NCBI GenBank assembly: GCA_030619735.1
Contig: JAUXAV010000026.1
Location: 1 to 10,017 of the forward strand
Source of the DNA: Candidatus Aenigmatarchaeota archaeon
GTDB taxonomy: Archaea; Aenigmatarchaeota; Aenigmatarchaeia; QMZP01; JAUXAV01
Length of the DNA: 10,017 bases
Direction: 5' to 3'
The notes under the pieces are model-generated. The model did no database searches and was not told where the DNA came from. It saw only the letters and a program-made list of their open reading frames with translations. Below are positions 1 to 6,120 of this stretch, one piece after another. Position numbers and translations under genes: made by a program. Numbering within the stretch: the first letter of the stretch is position 1; each line of letters opens with the position of its first letter.

Positions 1-106
1 CAAATTCTTTCCCATGCCAATCAATTATGCGGTCTTTGACTGGAACGTACCCTGTTCAAATCCAATCCACCTCACACATAAATAAAATCCGAACCCAGTA
101 TATAAT
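1..106. other. Non-coding segment upstream of the nested adhesin
   Basis: I see no supported gene here. Short open stretches on the plus strand (for example frame 2, stopping at 82-84) could be the tail of a gene that begins outside the window, but they have no recognisable sequence. On the minus strand an ATG at 13-15 would encode only five residues before the edge. A TATA-like A/T run at about 78-88 lies roughly 25 bases before the ATG at 107 and is the best candidate promoter for the adhesin gene, which would then be transcribed with almost no leader. Confidence 0.45.
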
Positions 107-1777
107 ATGCACCAAAAGAAGGCTATCTCACCCATAATATCAATAATAATCCTTCTCCTTATAACCATTGCCATAGCCAGCACAGGCTATTCCTACCTCT
201 TAACTTACTGGACCAGCCTGACAAACAAGCAAATCCAGGTCCTGGACGCCTCCTGCTATTCAGGGAGCCAGGGCAAAATAATAGTGAGGAACATAGGCAC
301 CAATTCCATAGACACAACCGAGATAAAGGTCATCAACACACAAACCGGGCAGGACATCAGCCAGGAGGTGCTCTGGAGCAGTTCTGCTGGCGACCCAAAC
401 CTGGCCCTCCAGCTCAGGTTTGACGAGGGCTCCGGCACCAAAGCATATGACACCTCAGGGCAGGGTAATGATGGCACACTGAAAAACGCCACAGGTGCAA
501 CATGTTTTACTGACGGAGCTTGCCCAGAATGGGTTAATGGTAAAATAGGCAGCGCCCTGGACTTTGACGGGGACGGGGACTATATTGATTGCGGAAACGA
601 CCAAAGTTTAAATATTACTGATGTTGTTACAATGAGTGCTTGGGTTAATCCTGATATTCTTTCAGGCATTCACCAGATAGTTAATAAAGGTTCTGACCAT
701 TATGCAATACAGATATGGGGTAATATAGCTGTTTTTGCAGTTCAAGATCCTGCAGATATTGAAATGATAAATCAACTTGAAAACTTTAAATACTGGGATT
801 TTTATTGGGGAAAAGAAGAGGATGCACCACCAAATAATGCAAGATATGTGTATGATAACGGGGAAGCTGACGATATTTTCGATATGCTACTCAACAACCT
901 TTCAAGCTATAACACGATCGTGCTTGAAGACCCTCACGGTGCAGAACTGAATAACGTGGCTGAAGAGGATATGTTGAGGGATTTTGTAAATAATGGCGGT
1001 ACCTATATCCATGTTCAACATCAACAAAAAATTTTGGAAGACGCATTCGGCATTGAAAAGGATGGAGATAGCGATAAAGGAACTGTAATAAGTTTGGACC
1101 CAATTTTGAAAGAAGGAACTACTACTGGTACACATGTCACGTTCGAACAAAATGGACCCGTGTTCCCAATATCAACATCACCTTTGCCTTTGAAAACGAT
1201 AATGGAGGTTACAGGTGTTCCAACCAAATGTATACTATGTAAATGGACCTACGGTAATGGGATCATATACTATATGCCAGACTTGAAAAACGACACATCC
1301 GAACCTGTTCCAGTTTTGAACATGATGGGGGCTATTTTTGAAAATGGTATTATCTTTAGGATTAGGTATAGAAATGAATCAAATAGTGTTAATATCGTCG
1401 AACCTGGATATACTTTCCCTTCTACTAATAGATGGTATCATTTAGTTGCGATTATCAATTCAGGTGGTGATGTTTCTGGTTATGTTGATGGTTCATTTAT
1501 TGGTTCAACAGAATTTATTGGAAATTCTATTCACTTTACAACAAGTAATTTATATATTGGCACAAGAAGTGCTGGTAATATTCCTTTCAACGGCACAATC
1601 GACGATGTCCGCATCTACAACAGGGCCCTAGAAGAAGATGAGATAAAGACCTTAGCCGAGAACTCCGTCCCTGTCCGGCCCGGGGAAACAGCCTATATGA
1701 CCCATACCTGCTCCGGGCTATGCACCTACAGGCTAATCCTGGGCGGGATGGCAAAGGAGGCCATGCTGGAGTGCTGA
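107..1777 (+). CDS. Pilin-like surface adhesin with nested LamG and GATase/ThuA-like domains
   Basis: This is a 556-residue predicted surface protein. It opens with a class III signal peptide (MHQKKA, then ISPIISIIILLL); archaeal prepilin peptidase would be expected to cut between A6 and I7, leaving the hydrophobic helix as the filament core. Residues about 43-97 look like the first half of a pilin head (C50, IIVRNIGTN). Residues about 99-206 and 415-518 are the two halves of a concanavalin A-like LamG domain, recognisable from LRFDEGSG, GKIGSALDFDGDGDYI, RWYHLVAIIN and IDDVRIYNRALEEDEI. Residues about 207-414 form a separate alpha/beta domain resembling glutamine-amidotransferase/ThuA-like folds (YNTIVLEDPH, LRDFVNNGGTYIHV, YGNGIIYYMPDL). 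The last 38 residues return to pilin style (VRPGETAYM; C535, C539, C556). The role is probably carbohydrate or protein adhesion from a filament or the envelope, which is inference. No Shine-Dalgarno sequence precedes the ATG, so a leaderless transcript is likely. Confidence 0.8.
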   Translation: MHQKKAISPIISIIILLLITIAIASTGYSYLLTYWTSLTNKQIQVLDASCYSGSQGKIIVRNIGTNSIDTTEIKVINTQTGQDISQEVLWSSSAGDPNLALQLRFDEGSGTKAYDTSGQGNDGTLKNATGATCFTDGACPEWVNGKIGSALDFDGDGDYIDCGNDQSLNITDVVTMSAWVNPDILSGIHQIVNKGSDHYAIQIWGNIAVFAVQDPADIEMINQLENFKYWDFYWGKEEDAPPNNARYVYDNGEADDIFDMLLNNLSSYNTIVLEDPHGAELNNVAEEDMLRDFVNNGGTYIHVQHQQKILEDAFGIEKDGDSDKGTVISLDPILKEGTTTGTHVTFEQNGPVFPISTSPLPLKTIMEVTGVPTKCILCKWTYGNGIIYYMPDLKNDTSEPVPVLNMMGAIFENGIIFRIRYRNESNSVNIVEPGYTFPSTNRWYHLVAIINSGGDVSGYVDGSFIGSTEFIGNSIHFTTSNLYIGTRSAGNIPFNGTIDDVRIYNRALEEDEIKTLAENSVPVRPGETAYMTHTCSGLCTYRLILGGMAKEAMLEC

Positions 1778-1810
1778 GTGAACCAGGAATATGCTTTTAA
1801 CCATTCCCCA

Positions 1811-1851
1811 CTTAAATTAATAATAACAAACCCAATATATTATAAGGTGAT
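1811..1851 (+). promoter_or_regulatory. Promoter and ribosome binding site of eS26
   Basis: An A/T-rich TATA-like box (CTTAAATTAATAATA, 1811-1825) lies about 40 bases before the start codon. A strong Shine-Dalgarno sequence, AAGGTGAT at 1844-1851, sits six bases before the ATG at 1858 and is complementary to the conserved archaeal 16S tail. A second A/T run (1835-1843) could also serve as a TATA box, but it is too close to the start to leave the Shine-Dalgarno in the transcript. Confidence 0.55.
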
Positions 1852-1857
1852 TGTCAA

Positions 1858-2124
1858 ATGGCAAGAAGAAGGAGTTCCTACAAGCGGGGCTGGAAGCATT
1901 CAAAGGGCAGGGGCAGGGAAACCCAGGTAACCTGCGGGTTCTGCGGGAGAAGGGTCCCCAAATACAAGACCTTCTCCGTGGTAAAAGGCTTCAGTATAGG
2001 TGACCCGTCTCTCAGAAGGGAGATAAGCAGCCAGGGCAGATACGGCCTGAGCATGATGCAGAAGAAGATATATGCATGCCCTGCCTGCGCAAGGCACCGG
2101 AACATAGTAAGAAGGAAAAGATAG
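1858..2124 (+). CDS. rps26e: Small-subunit ribosomal protein eS26
   Basis: This 88-residue protein matches the archaeal/eukaryotic eS26 family in size and pattern. A very basic N-terminus is followed by a CxxC pair at C26/C29 (CGFCGRRVPKYK), a central stretch containing DPSLRREI, and a second CxxC pair at C74/C77 (YACPACARHRNIVRRKR). The four cysteines would bind one zinc ion. In eukaryotes eS26 lies at the mRNA exit side of the small subunit, and the archaeal protein is assumed to be equivalent. The start is set by the strong Shine-Dalgarno AAGGTGAT. The gene is followed after 22 bases by the pilus ATPase on the same strand, so the two may be co-transcribed. Among archaea this protein is patchily distributed and best known from TACK and Asgard lineages. 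Confidence 0.93.
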   Translation: MARRRSSYKRGWKHSKGRGRETQVTCGFCGRRVPKYKTFSVVKGFSIGDPSLRREISSQGRYGLSMMQKKIYACPACARHRNIVRRKR

Positions 2125-2140
2125 GGGGTTTTTTGGGGGG
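2124..2140 (+). terminator. G5-T6-G6 intergenic tract, possible partial terminator
   Basis: Between the eS26 stop codon and the ATPase start the sequence reads GGGGG (2124-2128), TTTTTT (2129-2134), GGGGGG (2135-2140). A plus-strand T6 run is the usual archaeal intrinsic termination signal, so it could lower read-through from the ribosomal protein gene into the ATPase gene. The G6 run also lies where a Shine-Dalgarno would sit for the ATG at 2147. Both roles are inferred from position and composition. Confidence 0.35.
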
Positions 2141-2146
2141 ATCACC

Positions 2147-3931
2147 ATGGCAAAGAAAAGCAAGAAGGATAAAGAGATAGAGAAGAAATGGAAAGGGAAG
2201 ACCGGGTTTAAAATAGGGTTCAAATCCATTAGAGGCCTCAGAGGGTCCCTGAGGAAGAAATTAAGGGAAGCGGGAAAGGAGGCAAAATACCCTGAATTTT
2301 CCCTGAAGACGCCTGCCCATCTGGTTGTATTGCCCAGTCCAAAAAAGGTTATGGGACTTGATATAAAATACCCCCTTCTCGAGCCCCTGGCATACGCAAA
2401 CATAAAATGGGTGCAGGATAAAAGGGGGCTTGTCTATTTCATCCATGAGCCAGGGCTCAGTCCAGGGGAAAAGGAGCTTCTGGAGAAGATAAAGACTGAT
2501 TTGAGGGAACTGATTGATGTGGAGATATCCGTTATTGAGAAAAGGAAGGAGGCAATAGATTATCTTGAGGGAAAGCTTAAAATGGTCCTGTCAGAAAGCG
2601 GAATGAAACTGCCAAAGGAAACCTATATAAAAATCATATACTATATCATAAGGGATTTCGTGGGCCTGAACGAGATTGAGCCCCTCATGAACGACCCCTA
2701 TATCGAGGACGTGGGCTGCGACGGGCTGGGCGTACCAATCTATGTGGTGCACAGGAAGTTTGGTTCCATAGAGACCAATATAACCTACAGGGACATGGAT
2801 TACCTTAATAATTTTGTGATAAAGCTTGCAGAGAGATGCGGAAGGTATGTATCCTATGCCAAGCCCCTTATGGACGGAAGCCTTCCGGACGGCAGCAGGG
2901 TGCAGGTGAGCCTTGCAAAGGACGTGACAACCAAAGGCCCGACATTCTCCATAAGGAAGTTCAAGACCTCCCCGTTCTCCCCTGTTGAGATGATAGACCT
3001 GAAAACCGCTTCCCCTGAATTGATGGCATATCTCTGGCTTGCTGTCCAGCACTCAGCCTCCCTCCTGATATGCGGGGGGGTAGCGACTGGAAAAACCAGC
3101 TTCTTGAACTCCGTGACCATGTTCATACCCCCTGAGGACAAAATAGTTTCAATAGAAGACACCCGGGAATTGAATATCCCGCACCAGAACTGGATACCCA
3201 GTGTTTCCAGGGTAGGGTTCGGGGTCCCTGAAGCCACTGGCAGGAGATACGGTGAGGTCAGCATGTTCGAGCTTCTCAAGGAAAGCTTCAGGCAGAACCC
3301 TGACTATGTTATCGTGGGCGAGGTAAGGGGAAAGGAAGCCTATGTCATGTTCCAGGGGATGTCTTCAGGGCATCCCTGCGTGGGAACGATACATGCAGGC
3401 TCAGTGGATGATGTCATAAAAAGGCTGGAGACCCCCCCGATAGAGCTTTCCCCCTCACTGGTGGAGACCCTTGACCTTATAGTGGTAATGGTCCATGCAA
3501 AGGAGAAGGGAAAATCAGCGAGAAGGATAAAGGAGATTGTTGAGATGATATCCATTGACGCCAAGACAGGGAAAGCCCATACACTCAGGTCCTTTGTCTG
3601 GGTCCCTTCAGGCGACATCCATGAAAGCAATGTAACGGAATCAAGGCTGTTAAGGAAGATATCCTTCCAGAAGGGGATCCCCTACACAAAAATAATGGAG
3701 GAGCTGAAAAACAGGAAGAATATTTTGGAATGGATGCAGAATTACAGCATATCAGATTTTGAAGACGTCTGCAAGCTCATAAACCTCTATTACAAGGAGC
3801 CCTCCACAATTATGAAATGGGTCAATAATAATATCCCCCCCTATAAGGCAGAATACAAGGAGAAAATAAAGAAGCTCTGGGAGTCTGCCACAGGGCTCAA
3901 GGTCCTGAAGGAAGAAACCGCCGGTTCCTGA
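2147..3931 (+). CDS. Type II/IV secretion ATPase of FlaI/TadA family (pilus assembly motor)
   Basis: This 594-residue cytoplasmic ATPase would power filament assembly by working on the T2SSF membrane proteins encoded at 7415-8299 and 6165-7019. A lysine/arginine-rich N-terminus (about residues 1-46) precedes an N-terminal domain and then the ATPase core. All the family motifs are visible: Walker A GGVATGKTS (G310-S318), Asp box SIEDTREL (E337, D338), Walker B with catalytic acid in YVIVGEVRG (E392), and His box GTIHA (H416). The length fits archaeal FlaI/secretion ATPases with an extended N-terminus. It starts 22 bases after eS26 and ends 15 bases before the convergent minus-strand pilin stop. 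Intact motifs suggest an active enzyme. From sequence alone I cannot separate archaellum, adhesive-pilus and Tad-like use. No archaellum accessory genes are visible, so a pilus is favoured. Confidence 0.92.
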   Translation: MAKKSKKDKEIEKKWKGKTGFKIGFKSIRGLRGSLRKKLREAGKEAKYPEFSLKTPAHLVVLPSPKKVMGLDIKYPLLEPLAYANIKWVQDKRGLVYFIHEPGLSPGEKELLEKIKTDLRELIDVEISVIEKRKEAIDYLEGKLKMVLSESGMKLPKETYIKIIYYIIRDFVGLNEIEPLMNDPYIEDVGCDGLGVPIYVVHRKFGSIETNITYRDMDYLNNFVIKLAERCGRYVSYAKPLMDGSLPDGSRVQVSLAKDVTTKGPTFSIRKFKTSPFSPVEMIDLKTASPELMAYLWLAVQHSASLLICGGVATGKTSFLNSVTMFIPPEDKIVSIEDTRELNIPHQNWIPSVSRVGFGVPEATGRRYGEVSMFELLKESFRQNPDYVIVGEVRGKEAYVMFQGMSSGHPCVGTIHAGSVDDVIKRLETPPIELSPSLVETLDLIVVMVHAKEKGKSARRIKEIVEMISIDAKTGKAHTLRSFVWVPSGDIHESNVTESRLLRKISFQKGIPYTKIMEELKNRKNILEWMQNYSISDFEDVCKLINLYYKEPSTIMKWVNNNIPPYKAEYKEKIKKLWESATGLKVLKEETAGS

Positions 3932-3936
3932 TGGAA

Positions 3937-3942
3937 TTTTTT
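3937..3942 (+). terminator. T6 run after the ATPase gene
   Basis: Six thymidines begin five bases after the ATPase stop codon, in the short gap before the convergent pilin gene ends. This fits a simple T-tract archaeal terminator for the plus-strand transcript. No stable hairpin precedes it. Confidence 0.45.
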
Positions 3943-3946
3943 AGAA

Positions 3947-4393
3947 TCAGGTCAGGCCCTTTATACTGTATTTCAGGAGCATGTCCCGCGCCCCCTTGCA
4001 CTGGTCTGATACAACATCCACGCTCTTGATATTGGCTGGTGCACCCACTACCGTGAATGTTTTTATATCCCCGGCAGTTATGTTAACATCCTTTGAATAC
4101 TTGCTTGGCATGCTGTCATTGTCATAGGTGACAATTATATCAAAACCAGTTAAATCAACATCACCATTATTCCATACCATCAGGTTCAGTTCCGGTGGTG
4201 TAGAGCTGTTATCGTAAACACCGCTCTGGATGAAGATAAAGGCCTCTGAACAGAGCTGAATCTGCTGCCTCTGCGTCAATGCGAACTGGGAGGCCCAGGA
4301 TGCCAGTATACCTGCCACCACCATGGTGAAGGCTATAAGCATTATAACTGCCACAAGAGGAGAAATCCCCTTCAGCCCGGAATCCTTTTTCAT
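3947..4393 (-). CDS. Archaeal type IV pilin-like protein (most divergent of the four)
   Basis: This is a 148-residue secreted filament-subunit candidate. The class III signal peptide is MKKDSGLKG followed by ISPLVAVIMLIAF; prepilin peptidase should cut after G9, leaving a hydrophobic helix that packs into a filament. The head holds one cysteine just after the helix (C48) and one near the end (C132), a possible disulfide clasp, plus NNGDVDLTGF and N-x-S/T sequons. I start it at the ATG at 4393 because AGGGGG (4402-4407) then lies eight bases upstream. The in-frame ATG at 4399 would add two residues but leave only two bases of spacing. It is only loosely similar to the next three pilins. Its tail is unusually basic for this set (KYSIKGLT). 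Confidence 0.85.
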   Translation of the reverse strand: MKKDSGLKGISPLVAVIMLIAFTMVVAGILASWASQFALTQRQQIQLCSEAFIFIQSGVYDNSSTPPELNLMVWNNGDVDLTGFDIIVTYDNDSMPSKYSKDVNITAGDIKTFTVVGAPANIKSVDVVSDQCKGARDMLLKYSIKGLT

Positions 4394-4429
4394 ACCCATG
4401 GCCCCCTGTAGTATATTTTGTCCCCGCCC

Positions 4430-4441
4430 TTTATATATTTT
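4430..4441 (-). promoter_or_regulatory. TATA-like box for the divergent-type pilin
   Basis: Read on the minus strand, AAAATATATAAA lies 37-48 bases before the ATG at 4393. It would place the transcription start just upstream of the AGGGGG ribosome binding site. It sits in the 53-base gap between pilin genes, so this pilin can be expressed independently of its upstream neighbour. Confidence 0.55.
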
Positions 4442-4452
4442 CCATAAGGAAT

Positions 4453-4914
4453 TCAGGTTATCTGGTCTATTGTTTCGGTTTCTTCAAACACCTCAGGGCA
4501 TCCCGTATTCATCACCTTAAGCTCTGTCATAGTCAATCCGAGCGTCCTGTTATAATTCCCAATACTGGTATATGTTATGAATACTGACCTGCCCTTACCC
4601 AGCCTGCTTGAAGAGTTTGTTGCCGGGCTTTCTGTTATCCCTGTAATGGTTTGCATATCGGTTCCGTTCTCAATCTGAAGGGAAAACCCATATATGGATT
4701 CCTCTCCCTTATTGATTGCAACAACCCTTGTCTGGTTATTGGATGACTTGAATTTTGCACTGTCAATTATATACTGGGTATGGACAGAGCAATCCGGCGA
4801 TGTCCCGGTCTGCTTTGAGATGTTCTCCATAACCCAGCTGGAAACGAATACGGTAAGCATAATTGCAACTGCAACCATGATAACAACAGCAACAACAGGC
4901 GATACCCCCTTCAT
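4453..4914 (-). CDS. Type IV pilin-like protein, paralog A
   Basis: This is a 153-residue pilin candidate. The signal is minimal, MKG then VSPVVAVVIMVAVAIML, with cleavage expected after G3. After the helix the head starts with C42 (SPDCSVHTQYIIDSAKF) and closes at C139 (NTGCPEV). Shared with the next two genes are the order IDSA(K/T)F, N(Q/E)TR, NKGxExxYGF, TES, a long beta-rich middle and a terminal TETI. Several N-x-S/T sequons (NQT, NGT, NSS, NRT) suggest an N-glycosylated exterior; glycosylation itself is inference. A weak ribosome binding site, AGGAAG (4920-4925), lies five bases before the ATG. The gene is one of a tandem set that probably arose by duplication, giving alternative or mixed filament subunits. 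Confidence 0.87.
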   Translation of the reverse strand: MKGVSPVVAVVIMVAVAIMLTVFVSSWVMENISKQTGTSPDCSVHTQYIIDSAKFKSSNNQTRVVAINKGEESIYGFSLQIENGTDMQTITGITESPATNSSSRLGKGRSVFITYTSIGNYNRTLGLTMTELKVMNTGCPEVFEETETIDQIT

Positions 4915-4946
4915 AATATCTTCCTGTTTATATATTGGTTCCGCAG

Positions 4947-4957
4947 CTTATAAAATC
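4947..4957 (-). promoter_or_regulatory. TATA-like box for pilin paralog A
   Basis: Minus-strand GATTTTATAAG lies about 38 bases before the ATG at 4914, giving an expected start of transcription near 4926, just before the AGGAAG ribosome binding site. A second box, AATATATAAAC (4926-4936), is too near the start codon to fit unless the transcript begins inside the gene. The T-rich minus-strand stretch 4952-4967 may also terminate the preceding pilin transcript. Confidence 0.45.
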
Positions 4958-4978
4958 TCAACAAAAATCCAGGGATGC

Positions 4979-5437
4979 CTAAGCCTGGGTTATGGTTTCT
5001 GTCTTTATCAGGACAGAAGGACAGCCCGTATTAGTGATACTTATCTTTGTTGCCTGACTGACCAGGGTTACATTAAAAGTACCTGCTGGCGTAGCGCTCA
5101 AATATATACTGTTCCCCTGAGTAAGCTTGCTTGTAGCGCTTGTGTTAAAACTCTCCGTGATTGTGCTGAACCTTACTATATCTGTCCCGTTATCCACTGT
5201 TATCTCAAACCCGTATACGCCCTCAGAGCCCTTGTTCGTTATCTTTATCCTGGTCTCATTGCTGGAGCTCGTGAAGGTGGCGCTGTCAATCACATAATGC
5301 GTATTCACTGCACAGGTGGGTGTGTTTGATGTCTGGGTTGATGTCCAGTTCGTCACCCAGGTGGAAACCATCACTCCCACAACCACTGCTACCGCTATCA
5401 GTATAACTGCTGCAACAACTGGTGATACCCCTCTCAT
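4979..5437 (-). CDS. Type IV pilin-like protein, paralog B
   Basis: This 152-residue pilin candidate is a close relative of the neighbours at 4453 and 5619. The signal is MRG then VSPVVAAVILIAVAVVVG, with cleavage expected after G3. The head has C42 (TPTCAVNTHYVIDSATF) and C139 (NTGCPSV), the same positions as in paralog A. It carries sequons NET, NGT, NTS, NVT and NWT, and the shared NKGSEGVYGF motif. I chose the ATG at 5437. A GTG at 5452 is in frame but would add five residues before the usual short pilin leader and would place its best ribosome binding site directly against the start codon. The leader upstream of this gene is unusually long and full of inverted repeats (5446-5567), unlike those of the other pilins. 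Confidence 0.87.
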   Translation of the reverse strand: MRGVSPVVAAVILIAVAVVVGVMVSTWVTNWTSTQTSNTPTCAVNTHYVIDSATFTSSSNETRIKITNKGSEGVYGFEITVDNGTDIVRFSTITESFNTSATSKLTQGNSIYLSATPAGTFNVTLVSQATKISITNTGCPSVLIKTETITQA

Positions 5438-5577
5438 AGCAACCCTTTCCACTCCTTAATGATATTATCTCCTTTTGCCAAAGGTTCGTGCCTCGTTCCC
5501 TCACGAAAGGGGCACGAGACATCTCGTCATCTCTCGCCTTGCTCGAGATGCAGACTGCACCCCAAAGATAGCAACCC
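5436..5577. repeat. 10-base direct repeat flanking the leader insertion
   Basis: ATAGCAACCC occurs exactly at 5436-5445 and 5568-5577. The first copy overlaps the pilin B start codon. The same context (CATAGCAACC) occurs at the start of pilin C (6084-6093), which suggests that the start-codon copy is the original and the outer copy is the duplicate. Confidence 0.45.
5446..5567. repeat. Hairpin-rich insertion-like segment in the pilin B leader
   Basis: This 122-base non-coding segment is bounded by two copies of ATAGCAACCC, at 5436-5445 and 5568-5577. It contains three inverted repeats: CCTTT/AAAGG (5471-5475 with 5480-5484), TCGTGCC/GGCACGA (5486-5492 with 5511-5517, with an inner TCGT/ACGA pair), and CATCTCG/CGAGATG (5520-5526 with 5544-5550). 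Its outer ends are CTTT and AAAG, a four-base inverted match. The bounded structure resembles a small non-autonomous insertion with a target duplication. Because it would be transcribed as the leader of pilin B, a structured regulatory RNA is the alternative. Confidence 0.4.
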
Positions 5578-5582
5578 GCTTA

Positions 5583-5613
5583 CTTATTATATATTCACTC
5601 CATACTATATAAA
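5583..5613 (-). promoter_or_regulatory. TATA-like boxes upstream of pilin B
   Basis: Two minus-strand boxes are visible: TTTATATAG (5605-5613) and AATATATAATA (5583-5593). Either would start a transcript at about 5560-5585, leaving a leader of roughly 120-150 bases that contains the inverted repeats. If the segment 5446-5567 and one copy of the direct repeat are removed, the first box falls about 40 bases before the ATG, as in the sister pilins. Confidence 0.45.
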
Positions 5614-5618
5614 TTTTT

Positions 5619-6086
5619 CTATTCCTGTTTAATAAAGTCTGCTATGGCTGTTATGGCTCCGCATGCCCCATTCTTTACCTTTACCTGGGTAAGGGTTGTC
5701 CCCATGTTACGGCCGCCAGAGATGTTTATACTCATATAGACAGATTCTTCCCTTGCCAGTTTATTGGTTTCCGAGATATTTGCGCTAAAGGTTACATTTG
5801 GCGAGCTATGGGCAAAACTCTCTGTCATTGTATCATTGTAGAGGACAACATCAAAGCCGTAAATCCCCTCATCACCCTTGTTTGTTATCCTGAACCTCAG
5901 GACAGATTCCGACTGGATGTATTTTGTAGACTCCATGATATACCTGGTCCTGGCTGCGCAGCCGAATTCCTCGCTTTCCCTTTGGGTAGATATCCAGCTG
6001 GTTACCCATATGGATACAAGAACCCCTATTGTAACAGCAAGAGCCAGGAGTATAACAACCGCAACAATAGGAGATATCCCTTTCAT
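5619..6086 (-). CDS. Type IV pilin-like protein, paralog C
   Basis: This is a 155-residue pilin candidate. The class III signal is MKG then ISPIVAVVILLALAVTIG, with cleavage expected after G3. The head opens at C43 (EFGCAARTRYIMES) and closes at C142 (KNGACGAI). It shares RxRITNKGDEGIYGFDV and the SVYMS strand with paralogs A and B but is more divergent in its second half. Sequons include NDT, NVT and NIS. The ATG at 6086 gives the short leader typical of the set; an in-frame GTG at 6095 would add three residues. No clear Shine-Dalgarno precedes it. It lies 78 bases downstream of the second T2SSF gene and just ahead of the other pilins, so it may receive read-through from the membrane-platform operon as well as its own promoter. 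Confidence 0.86.
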   Translation of the reverse strand: MKGISPIVAVVILLALAVTIGVLVSIWVTSWISTQRESEEFGCAARTRYIMESTKYIQSESVLRFRITNKGDEGIYGFDVVLYNDTMTESFAHSSPNVTFSANISETNKLAREESVYMSINISGGRNMGTTLTQVKVKNGACGAITAIADFIKQE

Positions 6087-6120
6087 AGCAACCACAACCC
6101 ACAGCCGAAATTCACGTGCT

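Noticed and set aside
1..15. Minus-strand gene starting with an ATG at 13-15
   Set aside because: Only five codons are visible and there is no ribosome binding site or TATA-like box at a suitable distance.
54..74. tRNA 3' end suggested by GTTCAAATCC, which looks like a T-loop
   Set aside because: The flanking bases do not pair as a T stem (CCCTG against CCAAT), no anticodon stem fits at the right distance, and no acceptor partner for CCACCTC is present in the window.
1900..2403. 167-residue minus-strand open frame across eS26 and the ATPase start
   Set aside because: It is antisense to two confidently identified genes, has no recognisable motif and no promoter. It is a shadow of lysine/glycine-rich coding sequence.
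4694..5329. 211-residue plus-strand open frame across the pilins
   Set aside because: It lies antisense to two clear pilin genes and their intergenic promoter, and its translation is cysteine-rich without a family pattern.
5286..5522. Minus-strand open frame reading through the hairpin segment into the pilin B gene
   Set aside because: It overlaps pilin B in another frame. The stretch within 5446-5522 could be a gene remnant carried by an insertion, but I see no recognisable protein in it.
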